Source: Venatoribacter pacificus
GTDB taxonomy: Bacteria > Pseudomonadota > Gammaproteobacteria > Pseudomonadales > Oceanobacteraceae
Assembly (NCBI RefSeq): GCF_025318105.1
Contig: NZ_JAOANI010000019.1
Coordinates: 62,001-126,000 of the forward strand
Reading direction: 5' to 3'
DNA length: 64,000 bases
Shown: piece by piece, positions 43,609 through 51,636 of the stretch
Numbering within the stretch: the first letter of the stretch is position 1
Layout of the letters: each line of letters begins with the position of its first letter
Position numbers and translations under genes: made by a program
Notes under the pieces: model-generated
What the model was told of the DNA's origin: nothing
Seen by the model: the letters and a program-made list of their open reading frames with translations, nothing else
Database searches by the model: none

Positions 43609-43629
43609 TGTCTGAGCCGGAGAAAATAT

Positions 43630-44424
43630 ATGATTGTGTTGCGCCGCTTTATGAATAACCCGCTCAGAAATTTTAATTATCTGATCGCCTGTGAAGAAAC
43701 CCGTCAGACCATCGCTCTTGATCCGCTTGATGGAGAAGGCATGGTGCAGCTGGCTGCGGAGCACGGGCTGGATATTAAACTGATCGTGAATACCCATGAG
43801 CATCATGATCATATTGACGGCAATCCGGCCGTACAGGCGGCCACCGGTGCGCCGATCTGGGCACATAAAAATGCGCTGGGAAAAATCCCCAATCAGGCTC
43901 ATGGCCTGAGTGCGGGCGACGTTATTGAACTGGGTACTTTGCGTCTGAATGTATTGTTTACACCGGGTCATACACCGGTGCATTTATGCCTGCTGGCACC
44001 CGTATCAGAGCGCGATAATGTGCCGGTTTTATTTTCCGGCGATACCCTGTTTAACGCCTGTGCCGGTAATTGCTACAACGGCGGTAATGTCGACACGATG
44101 TACGATACCTTTGTTGCTCAATTACTGCCGTTGCCGGATGAAACCTTGCTCTATCCGGGTCACGATTATATGAAGAATAACCTGGCGTTTGCCCTCGACC
44201 GGGAACCGGGCAATGCCATGGCGGGCTATTGGGCTGATCAGGTTTCCGCCTTTGCTCCGGATGATATGCCGGTGATGACGCTGGGGCAGGAGCGTGAATA
44301 CAATCCGTTTTTACGACTGCATGAACCGCTTATTCGTGCGCGCTTAAAAGAGCAGTTTCCGCAGCTGGGTGACGGTGACCGCGATGTATTCCGGGCATTG
44401 CGCAGTCTGCGCGATCAATGGTGA
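43630..44424 (+). CDS. gloB: Hydroxyacylglutathione hydrolase (glyoxalase II)
   Basis: A 264-residue metallo-beta-lactamase-fold enzyme hydrolysing S-lactoylglutathione to D-lactate and glutathione. The binuclear metal motif THEHHDH is at about 56-62, further ligands lie in TPGHTPVH (near 113) and FSGDTLF (near 138), and the C-terminal HAGH domain includes REYNPFLRLHEP. Its product D-lactate could be oxidised by the Dld enzyme of the lactate operon. GGAG precedes the ATG. Confidence 0.88.
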   Translation: MIVLRRFMNNPLRNFNYLIACEETRQTIALDPLDGEGMVQLAAEHGLDIKLIVNTHEHHDHIDGNPAVQAATGAPIWAHKNALGKIPNQAHGLSAGDVIELGTLRLNVLFTPGHTPVHLCLLAPVSERDNVPVLFSGDTLFNACAGNCYNGGNVDTMYDTFVAQLLPLPDETLLYPGHDYMKNNLAFALDREPGNAMAGYWADQVSAFAPDDMPVMTLGQEREYNPFLRLHEPLIRARLKEQFPQLGDGDRDVFRALRSLRDQW

Positions 44425-44430
44425 TCGTGC

Positions 44431-45240
44431 TCAATGGTGATCGCGCTCAGTGCGATCGCCATCCTGACGAATGTCAGTTATGAGTTGGCGGATTTTTTCG
44501 GCAATTCCTTCACCCCAGCGCACATAGCCTTCAGCGTTGGGGTGATAACCATCTTCCGCCATCCATTGAGCCTGCAGCGGCAGTGCTATTGGTACATGGT
44601 GCCAGCCGTTTTTCTTGCATAACCCCTGTATGTGTTTGTCCAGTTGCCAGGCCCGCAGTCCGAGAAAACGATTCAGCGGAGTGGGCAGGGCGGGGAAATT
44701 CTGCATGGGGGGAATCTGCGTAAAAACCACCGGCGTATTGCGTGGCAGGTGTGAGGATTCATAACGGATAATCTGCTGCAGTTGCTGACGCCATTGTTGT
44801 GACGACGTCAGGCCAGTGGTGTCATTGACGCCGAGCGTTATTAATAACACCGCGTGTTGGTTGGATGGCGGAGTCTGTTGTTGCTGATCGTTTTTGCTCA
44901 TCTCAGCCAGGTCGGCGGCACGGATACCGCTTTGTGCCAGTGCCTGCCAGTGTACGCCCTGATGCTCGTTAGCCAGCGCCCGGGCAATACAGGCCGTCAG
45001 GCCATTGTTGATGCTGCGGATACCGACGCCGGCAACGGTACTTTCTCCCAGATGACGCAGCAACAGGCTGTGCTGCGGTTGCTGCAGTTTGGGTTCTTCA
45101 CCATGACGCAGCCCTGTGGCCTCGGGCAAGCGCAGTGTATCGCGTTTTACGGTTTTTCCCTGCCGTATAATCAACGGCAGCAGGGGCAGTAAGGGCAGGT
45201 AGAGGGCGTAGCTCAGCAGCAGTATTATGCGCGATTTCAT
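44431..45240 (-). CDS. SGNH/GDSL-type hydrolase, membrane-anchored
   Basis: A 269-residue protein with a hydrophobic N-terminal anchor (about 4-25). SGNH blocks: block I is GESTVAG (near 70), with glutamate in place of the usual aspartate of GDS; block III GVND (near 143); block V DGYHPN (near 235) with the Asp-x-x-His. So the catalytic serine, asparagine, aspartate and histidine are present. Probable esterase or lipase-like activity; substrate unknown. Its start overlaps the upstream UDG-family stop by four bases. Confidence 0.78.
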   Translation of the reverse strand: MKSRIILLLSYALYLPLLPLLPLIIRQGKTVKRDTLRLPEATGLRHGEEPKLQQPQHSLLLRHLGESTVAGVGIRSINNGLTACIARALANEHQGVHWQALAQSGIRAADLAEMSKNDQQQQTPPSNQHAVLLITLGVNDTTGLTSSQQWRQQLQQIIRYESSHLPRNTPVVFTQIPPMQNFPALPTPLNRFLGLRAWQLDKHIQGLCKKNGWHHVPIALPLQAQWMAEDGYHPNAEGYVRWGEGIAEKIRQLITDIRQDGDRTERDHH

Positions 45241-45824
45241 TCATCAGTTTCCCAGAGGGCATGGATGCGTTGTTGCAGAGCGGGTACGGCGTCCTGTTCA
45301 AACCAGGGATGTTTTTTCAGCCACAATTGATTGCGTGGAGAGGGATGTGGCAGGGCAAAAAAATCGTGGGGGAAATCCCGCCAGTGCGCAACGCGTTCGC
45401 TCAGGTTGCGATAATCATCGTTTAAATAGTAGTTCTGTGCATATTGCCCGATTAACAGCGTCAGGCGGATATTGGGCATGGCTGCCAGTAATTGTGCATG
45501 CCAATGCGGTGCACACTCCGGGCGCGGTGGTAAATCTCCGCCTTTACCTTTTCCCGGGTAGCAAAAACCCATGGGCATAATGGCAACTTTACTCTCGTCA
45601 TAAAACACATCATTACTAACCCCCAGCCATTGCCGCAGTCGCTGGCCACTGGCATCGTCCCAGGGTATGCCGCTGGCATGGACTTTGGTTCCTGGTGCCT
45701 GACCAATAATCAGCAGGCGTGCCGTCGCTGATGCGCGCACAACAGGGCGAGGCCCAAGCGGCAGGTGATGGGTGCAGAGGTCGCAGTGGCGAATGTCGGT
45801 CAGTAGAGGAATCAGGTCTGGCAT
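45237..45824 (-). CDS. Uracil-DNA glycosylase-family protein
   Basis: A 195-residue protein of the UDG superfamily: GQAPGTKVHASG (near 40) as the water-activating motif and HPSPRN (near 157) as the leucine-loop histidine motif. It has an N-terminal CDLC pair but not the four cysteines of family 4 Fe-S enzymes, so it probably belongs to the uncharacterised single-domain group. It may excise damaged bases or have lost that function. It is coupled to the downstream SGNH hydrolase gene. Confidence 0.8.
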   Translation of the reverse strand: MPDLIPLLTDIRHCDLCTHHLPLGPRPVVRASATARLLIIGQAPGTKVHASGIPWDDASGQRLRQWLGVSNDVFYDESKVAIMPMGFCYPGKGKGGDLPPRPECAPHWHAQLLAAMPNIRLTLLIGQYAQNYYLNDDYRNLSERVAHWRDFPHDFFALPHPSPRNQLWLKKHPWFEQDAVPALQQRIHALWETDE

Positions 45825-45876
45825 GCTCAGCCGTTGTTGGCGGATTTAATGTATGTTGCCGCTTTGCGCATTGACT

Positions 45877-46121
45877 AGGGCCTGTCGACACTAATTAAAC
45901 AGACCTGTTATCGGCTAAAAATTTCTCAGGCAAGGCGCTGAGAGTGTGGCCTAACGGGNNNNNNNNNNAATTTTTAGCCATAACCCTTCGGGCTGAGGCC
46001 AGTTTTCCCCATTAACGTCGTCGTTCGTCATTCATTTAGCCCGCTAATATCACTCCTCACTCCTTGTTCTGAGAAAAACTGGCTCTCAGCAGGCCGGATT
46101 TACTTAGTGTCGACAGGCCCT
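45877..46121. mobile_element. MITE-like element, copy 2, with an assembly gap
   Basis: Same terminal inverted repeats (AGGGCCTGTCGACAC at 45877-45891, complement at 46107-46121) and almost the same sequence as the element at 1081-1345. Ten N at 45959-45968 replace the loop of the first internal hairpin; against copy 1 about 21 further bases are missing, so the gap length is nominal. Flanked by TA on both sides. Most of the gap between the UDG-family gene and the HU-like gene is this element. Confidence 0.87.
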
Positions 46122-46144
46122 AGCAAAAGAGCAAAAACAGCAGG

Positions 46145-46178
46145 GCAAAAAAAAGCGACCGATAAATATCGGTCGCTT
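46145..46178 (-). terminator. Terminator of the HU-like gene
   Basis: AAGCGACCGATA (46153-46164) pairs with TATCGGTCGCTT (46167-46178). On the minus strand the stem is followed by a run of eight T, so it ends transcription of the AK-rich HU gene. Confidence 0.9.
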
Positions 46179-46231
46179 AATAACGTGCCGGTTGTCGGCA
46201 GCGTATCAGCCATTACCGCAAAGGCAATGGA

Positions 46232-46780
46232 TTACATTGCCATGTCTTTCAGTTTTTTCAGTGGCAGTACTTTAACTTTGGTGCTGGCTGGCTTGGCTGC
46301 AACATCCATAGTTTCACCCGGACGGAATGGGTTAGGTACGTTTTTGCGTGCTTTTTGTGCAGGCTTTTTGATGGTCTTGATTTTCAGCAGGCCTGGCAGG
46401 ATGAACTCGCCAACCGCGCGCTTTTTAACGTGACGTTCGATCAGTACCGTCAGTTCTTCCAGTACGGCGTTAACATCTTTACGGGCCAGACCGGTGGTTT
46501 CTGCAAGTTCATTCAACAGCTGGGTTTTGCTGAATTTTTCGGCAATGGCTGTGGTCTTGCGTGCTGCAGGTGCAGCAGCTTTTGCAGCGGGTGCTTTAGC
46601 TGCAGCGGCTTTAACAGCCGGTTTTTTAGCAACGGCTTTTTTCGCCGCTGGCGCTTTGGCTACGGCTTTCTTAGCTGGGGCCTTAGCTACGGCTTTTTTT
46701 GCTGCGGGTGCTTTGGCAGGGGCTTTAGCAGCGGCTTTTTTTGCAGGCGCTTTTGCCGCCGGAGATTTTCTTGCAGCCAT
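46232..46780 (-). CDS. HU-family DNA-binding protein with alanine/lysine-rich histone-like N-terminus
   Basis: A 182-residue basic protein. Residues 1-80 are AAKAPAKKA-type repeats like those of histone H1 and AlgP; residues 85-175 form an HU/IHF-type domain (FSKTQLLNELAETTGL, then NPFRPGETM near 150). It should bind DNA nonspecifically and compact the nucleoid, with the tail neutralising phosphates. Repeat number in such tails varies by slippage between strains. Its own terminator follows and it appears monocistronic. Confidence 0.85.
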   Translation of the reverse strand: MAARKSPAAKAPAKKAAAKAPAKAPAAKKAVAKAPAKKAVAKAPAAKKAVAKKPAVKAAAAKAPAAKAAAPAARKTTAIAEKFSKTQLLNELAETTGLARKDVNAVLEELTVLIERHVKKRAVGEFILPGLLKIKTIKKPAQKARKNVPNPFRPGETMDVAAKPASTKVKVLPLKKLKDMAM

Positions 46781-46882
46781 GGTCTGATCCTTTTGGTGTT
46801 GTTGTTCCGGGTTCGGGCTTCTCCGTTGCAGGTTGACGCTGAACTGCTGCGTATTATCGGAGAGGCATGAGAATTCTTATGC

Positions 46883-46912
46883 AAAAAAAAGGGTGAAGCA
46901 AGCACTTCACCC
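46883..46912 (-). terminator. Terminator of the SDR gene
   Basis: GGGTGAAG (46891-46898) pairs with CTTCACCC (46905-46912); on the minus strand eight T follow the stem. It separates the short-chain dehydrogenase gene from the HU-like gene downstream. Confidence 0.88.
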
Positions 46913-46991
46913 CTGTTTTTTCGGGGTTTTTCGTCACAAAACGTGATTTGCGACTATCTGATGCGGGTTTTCAGCGGAATTGGACCGTTTT

Positions 46992-47810
46992 TTATGCCAG
47001 CTTCTTCAGCACCCAGCCGAAAATGCCGCTGTAGCGAACCGGAAACCAGCGTTGAATACGGTCCATTAAACGTGCATCGGCACCGATTAAAATACGGCGT
47101 TTTTGTTGTTTTACGCCGCTGATAATGACATCCGCAGCCTGGGCCGGCGTGGTGCGTGCCATCTTCTCGAATTCCGTAATCTGAGTAGCGTGATCTTTTT
47201 CGCCCGCCAGTGAGGTTTTCATTCGGCCGTTACGGACGATATTGGTCTTAATACCACCCGGATGGACAGTGGTTACAAAGACTCCGGTTCCGGCCAGTTC
47301 CTGACGCAGCGATTCGGTAAAACCCCGCACGGCAAATTTGGTGGCGTTGTAAGCGGCCTGGGTGGGCAGGGCAATAATGCCAAAAATACTGGAAATATTA
47401 ATAATGGCGGCTTCGGGGCGGCTCTGCAGGTGTGGCAGAAACGCTTTGGTGCCATAGACCACGCCCCAGAAGTTGATGTTCACGATCCACTCCATATCTT
47501 CGTAACTCATATTGGCTACGGTTTCTGACAGCGCTACTCCGGCGTTGTTGATGATGGCGTCGGCCTGGCCATGGTCTGCGATGACTTGTGTCGCGTAGGC
47601 TTCGAACGCTTCGCGGTCGGCAACGTTCAGTGTATTCAGGGTGACCTTACCACTGCCGCTCAGCAGGGCACGGGTTTCTTCGAGGCCTTTCATATTAACG
47701 TCGGACAGTGCCAGGTGGGCACCTTCACGGCTGAGTTGTTGCGCCAGTGCCCGGCCGATACCGGAGGCGGCGCCGGTGATAACAACAACTTTATTGGCAA
47801 ATGATTGCAT
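46992..47810 (-). CDS. Short-chain dehydrogenase/reductase
   Basis: A 272-residue classical SDR: NAD(P)-binding TGAASGIG near 13, NNAG near 90, the active-site serine in INISSIFG and the YNATK tyrosine/lysine pair near 160. The presence of ALSDVN after strand 2 suggests NAD preference. A C-terminal basic segment (IQRWFPVRYSGIFGW) may associate with membrane, as in acyl-modifying SDRs. Substrate unknown. Confidence 0.85.
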   Translation of the reverse strand: MQSFANKVVVITGAASGIGRALAQQLSREGAHLALSDVNMKGLEETRALLSGSGKVTLNTLNVADREAFEAYATQVIADHGQADAIINNAGVALSETVANMSYEDMEWIVNINFWGVVYGTKAFLPHLQSRPEAAIINISSIFGIIALPTQAAYNATKFAVRGFTESLRQELAGTGVFVTTVHPGGIKTNIVRNGRMKTSLAGEKDHATQITEFEKMARTTPAQAADVIISGVKQQKRRILIGADARLMDRIQRWFPVRYSGIFGWVLKKLA

Positions 47811-48082
47811 GCTGCTTGCTCTCTGAATTTTTATCGTTATGAGATGCGCAGGTTACCTGAGTAGTGGCCGTGCTCAAGGTGGATTTGTGACGATCCGCGT
47901 GGTTTTTGGCCGCCGTATGCCGTGGCTTTCGCCGGGCTTATGCGGTGCGGTGCAGTAATCCCTGTCCTGAGGTATCGGATTGCCGTCAAAATCCGTTATA
48001 CTGCCCGCCTTTTATTTCCGGCCCGCCTTCTATTTCCGGCCCGTCGGCAACTTCATTGACGATTCAGATGCAGGACCAAGCG

Positions 48083-49858
48083 ATGCGCACACATTATTGT
48101 GGTGATATCAACGAAACCTTGATCGACCAAACCGTAACCTTCTGTGGCTGGGTGCATCGTCGCCGTGACCACGGGGGCGTTATTTTCCTCGACATCCGTG
48201 ACCGCGAAGGTCTGGTGCAGGTGGTGTTTGACCCTGACACTGTGGATGCTTTCAATATCGCTGACAGCGTGCGTTCTGAGTTTGTGGTGCAGATCACTGG
48301 CCGTGTGCGTGGTCGTCCGGAAGGCACCACCAATGCCAATATGAAAACCGGTCTGATTGAAGTTCTGGGTAAAGAAATCACCATCCTGAACAAGGCGGCA
48401 ACACCGCCGTTCCCGCTTGATGGTTACAGCGATGTGGGTGAAGAGATTCGTCTGAAATATCGCTTTATGGATATGCGTCGTCCAGAAATGCAGGACAAAC
48501 TGCGCTTCCGTTCAAAAGTGACTTCCCATGCCCGCCGTTATCTGGAAGAGCAGGGTTTCCTCGATATTGAAACCCCGATCCTGACCCGCGCAACGCCGGA
48601 AGGTGCGCGTGATTATCTGGTGCCAAGCCGTACTCACGAAGGTTCTTTCTTCGCGTTGCCACAGTCTCCACAGCTGTTTAAGCAGCTGCTGATGGTTGCC
48701 GGTTTTGACCGTTACTACCAGATTGCCAAATGTTTCCGTGACGAAGACCTGCGTGCTGACCGCCAGCCGGAATTTACCCAGATTGACGTTGAAGCTTCGT
48801 TTATTAACGAAGACGACATCATGGGCATTGCCCAGGGCATGATCAAAGAAATCTTCCAGAAAGAACTGAATGTCGATCTGGGCGACTTCCCGCGTATGCC
48901 GTATTCCGAAGCGATGAACCGTTACGGTTCTGACAAGCCGGATATGCGTATTCCGATGGAAATCGTCGATGTTGCTGAATTCCTGCAGGATATCGAATTC
49001 AAAGTCTTTGCTGCTCCGGCGAAAGATCCGAAAGGCCGTGTTGCTGCATTGAAAGTACCGGGTGGCGCTGAGCTTTCCCGTAAGCAAATTGACGAATACA
49101 CCAAGTACGTTGGTATTTACGGTGCCAAGGGTCTGGCCTGGATTAAGGTCAACGAAATCGAAAAAGGTGTTGAAGGTCTGCAGTCTCCGATCATCAAGTT
49201 CATCGGCGACGACAACACCATGAAGATCATGACCAAGCTGGACGCGAAGAACGGCGATATTGTTTTCTTCGGTGCAGATAAAGCCAAGATCGTGAACGAA
49301 GCGCTGGGTGCTCTGCGCTGCAAAGTGGCTGCCGACCTGAATATGTACACCTCGGAGTGGGCAGCATTGTGGGTGGTCGATTTCCCGATGTTCGAAGAGA
49401 ACGATGATGGTTCTGTGACGGCACTGCACCATCCGTTCACCGCGCCAAGCTGTTCTCCGGAAGAGCTGGAAAAAGACCCGCTGAACGCGCTGTCCCGTGC
49501 TTACGATATGGTACTGAACGGCTGTGAGCTGGGCGGTGGTTCTATCCGTATTCACGATCAGGGTATGCAGCAGGGCGTATTCCGCGCGCTGGGTATTTCT
49601 GAAGAAGAGCAGCGTGAGAAGTTTGGCTTCCTGTTGGATGCACTGAAATTCGGCGCACCGCCACACGGTGGTCTGGCGTTCGGTCTGGATCGTCTGATCA
49701 TGCTGATGACGGGCTCGACTTCTATCCGTGAAGTGATTGCATTCCCGAAAACCCAGTCAGCCGCTTGTGTGATGACTCAGGCTCCGGGTGCGGTCAGCAA
49801 TGTTCAGTTGCGTGATCTGCACATCAAACTGCGTGAGAAACCAAAAGCCGCTGAGTAA
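48083..49858 (+). CDS. aspS: Aspartyl-tRNA synthetase
   Basis: A 591-residue class II synthetase of the bacterial type: OB-fold anticodon-binding domain (FCGWVHRRRDHGG near 20), catalytic core with motif 2 FRDEDLRADRQPEFTQID near 217, the bacterial GAD insertion (about 290-420) and motif 3 GLAFGLDRL near 533. ATG 48083 gives the standard MRTHYCG N-terminus with GGA upstream; the frame is open further 5' through repeated CCCGCCTT/TATTTCCGG sequences (48002-48046) that look noncoding. A terminator follows. Confidence 0.96.
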   Translation: MRTHYCGDINETLIDQTVTFCGWVHRRRDHGGVIFLDIRDREGLVQVVFDPDTVDAFNIADSVRSEFVVQITGRVRGRPEGTTNANMKTGLIEVLGKEITILNKAATPPFPLDGYSDVGEEIRLKYRFMDMRRPEMQDKLRFRSKVTSHARRYLEEQGFLDIETPILTRATPEGARDYLVPSRTHEGSFFALPQSPQLFKQLLMVAGFDRYYQIAKCFRDEDLRADRQPEFTQIDVEASFINEDDIMGIAQGMIKEIFQKELNVDLGDFPRMPYSEAMNRYGSDKPDMRIPMEIVDVAEFLQDIEFKVFAAPAKDPKGRVAALKVPGGAELSRKQIDEYTKYVGIYGAKGLAWIKVNEIEKGVEGLQSPIIKFIGDDNTMKIMTKLDAKNGDIVFFGADKAKIVNEALGALRCKVAADLNMYTSEWAALWVVDFPMFEENDDGSVTALHHPFTAPSCSPEELEKDPLNALSRAYDMVLNGCELGGGSIRIHDQGMQQGVFRALGISEEEQREKFGFLLDALKFGAPPHGGLAFGLDRLIMLMTGSTSIREVIAFPKTQSAACVMTQAPGAVSNVQLRDLHIKLREKPKAAE

Positions 49859-49907
49859 TCAGCGCTTAATGGGTTTATGTCAGAGGCTTTTGAGTGTCTG
49901 GCAGCAT

Positions 49908-49937
49908 AAAAAACGGGAGCTTCGGCTCCCGTTTTTT
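49908..49937. terminator. Bidirectional terminator of aspS and the acyltransferase gene
   Basis: CGGGAGC-TTCG-GCTCCCG (49914-49931), a stable UUCG-capped hairpin, with A6 before and T6 after, between convergent genes. Confidence 0.95.
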
Positions 49938-49955
49938 ATTGGCTGAAAATAGCTT

Positions 49956-50864
49956 TCAGTGTTCGGCTTTTATGGTTTCCAGCAGGGCATCTTTTTCTTC
50001 CCACATGCGGGTGACCCACTGCTGTATTTCCAGACGTAATTCGCCATCGTTCTGATAGTCACCCTGGCTGAAGCGGGGTGGAATCGGCAGTTCCTCAATC
50101 TGAATAACTGCGTGGTTAAAGCGGCCGCACATCATATCCCAGAAGGTCGGAATGCCTTGTGGGTAGTGAATGGTGATATTGGTCAGGGCGCTGAATTTAT
50201 CGCCCAATGCCTGAATGGCAAATGCCAGTCCGCCGGCCTTGGGTTTCAGCAGATGTTTAAACGGCGATTGCTGGTCGCGGTGTTTTTCGGTGGTGAAGCG
50301 CGTACCTTCAAGAAAATTCATCACACTGGTGGGTGTTTGTGAGAACTTTTCACAGGCTTTCTGCGTTTCTTTTAAATCGTCACCAGCTTTTTCCGGATGT
50401 TTGGCCAGAAATTGTTTGGAGTAACGGCGCATAAACGGAAAATCCAATGCCCACCAGGCCTGGCCAACAATGGGCAGGTAGGCCAATTCTTTTTTAATAA
50501 AAAATTTCAGCAGCGGGACTTTGCCGTGGTAAATCTGATACAGCACAAAAATATCCACCCAACTTTGATGGTTGGCGCTGAGCAGATACCAGTCTTTTTC
50601 CCCCTGGCGTGACAGGCCGCGGATATCCCATTGCACACGGTGAACATGGTTGAGCCACCACAAAATACCGGCCAGCCACACGCTGGCTATCGCGGTGATG
50701 ACCGGGTTGGCCAGTTGTTGTGCCTGACGTGCTGGCAGAATAAAAGCATAGAGAAATACGCCAAGAAAAACCGTATGTACCAGCAAGGCCATCGAGCTGA
50801 TGATACCTGCGCAGGTTGATATAAACGAAGGGCTGTAACCGGAGGGCGGTGTTGCTTGGCTCAC
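49956..50864 (-). CDS. PlsC-family acyltransferase, YihG-like
   Basis: A 302-residue membrane acyltransferase: two N-terminal hydrophobic segments, then the glycerophosphate acyltransferase motifs NHQSWVD (NHx4D, near 98), FIKKELAYLPIVG (near 123), and FLEGTRFT (near 182). Similar to the YihG group that affects lysophosphatidic acid acylation in E. coli. GTG 50864 with GGA seven bases upstream is the likely start. Confidence 0.85.
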   Translation of the reverse strand: MSQATPPSGYSPSFISTCAGIISSMALLVHTVFLGVFLYAFILPARQAQQLANPVITAIASVWLAGILWWLNHVHRVQWDIRGLSRQGEKDWYLLSANHQSWVDIFVLYQIYHGKVPLLKFFIKKELAYLPIVGQAWWALDFPFMRRYSKQFLAKHPEKAGDDLKETQKACEKFSQTPTSVMNFLEGTRFTTEKHRDQQSPFKHLLKPKAGGLAFAIQALGDKFSALTNITIHYPQGIPTFWDMMCGRFNHAVIQIEELPIPPRFSQGDYQNDGELRLEIQQWVTRMWEEKDALLETIKAEH

Positions 50865-51013
50865 GTTGGTGTCCGTGTTCAGGTGGGCTGTTAAGGGTGA
50901 AGGATCATGTTAGATAAAGACTGCGGCAGCGGCAATCCTCTGTTTGCTACAGGACAATGTGTTGCGTGATGCTGGCTGATCTTTATGTCCTGAATTGTGT
51001 TGATGTTCAGGTT

Positions 51014-51532
51014 TTATTGACAGCCGGGATCGTTGTCTTCGATGACGCGGCCAGGAGTGTTTTCTATAAAAATATGTTGCTGCCCATGGCTGTCGGGAAA
51101 GTACGCCAGGTTAATGACCACCTGCTCGTAAAGCCAGTACAGCGCATCACTTTCTTCGACCCGGTAGCGTTGTTGGTAGCGGTATTGCAGCCAGCCATCG
51201 TGCAGTTGCCACTGGTCAAATTCACCGCTGCTGTGGCGCAGGCAGACGGCACCATCCTGCTGTTGATAGAACAGCACGCGATCCAGTTGCCAGCCCAGCC
51301 CTCCGACTTTTTTCAGGCGAAAACGTCCGTCGGGGTAGAGCGCTGACGGGCGGTCATCACCGTGAATATCAAGCCGTAATTGTTGGCCGTTACCCAGAGG
51401 AATGTGTGGCAGTTGTTGTATTGGCCTGATCGCCGTGCGGTCAGGATGGCCGTGCCGCAGGGATGCATAGGGTTCGCCGCGTTGCGATTTTTCCCACTGC
51501 TGGCAGTGAATCTGAACCAGATATGCACCCAT
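51014..51532 (-). CDS. Hypothetical protein
   Basis: A 172-residue protein of unknown function. It is rich in glutamine, tyrosine and tryptophan, with alternating pattern suggesting a beta-sheet fold; no signal peptide if the start is ATG 51532, which has GGAAA at a fitting distance. The frame extends 25 codons further upstream. It runs 104 bases behind the phosphoethanolamine-transferase-like gene in the same direction and could be co-transcribed with it. Confidence 0.6.
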   Translation of the reverse strand: MGAYLVQIHCQQWEKSQRGEPYASLRHGHPDRTAIRPIQQLPHIPLGNGQQLRLDIHGDDRPSALYPDGRFRLKKVGGLGWQLDRVLFYQQQDGAVCLRHSSGEFDQWQLHDGWLQYRYQQRYRVEESDALYWLYEQVVINLAYFPDSHGQQHIFIENTPGRVIEDNDPGCQ

Positions 51533-51636
51533 AGATAATTTCCGCTGACCCGAACGTTGTGGAGGTAACAGAGCGCATGTTAGCAGAAAGTATGGGAAAG
51601 ATAGCAAGCCGGGCTTTAATCGCCCGGCGTTCAGGA

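Noticed and set aside
46107..46433. 108-residue frame starting in the MITE end
   Set aside because: Starts in the terminal repeat and runs antisense through the terminator and the HU-like gene.
48512..49666. Open frame of 384 codons opposite aspS
   Set aside because: Covers the conserved core of aspS on the other strand; no ribosome-binding site or motifs.
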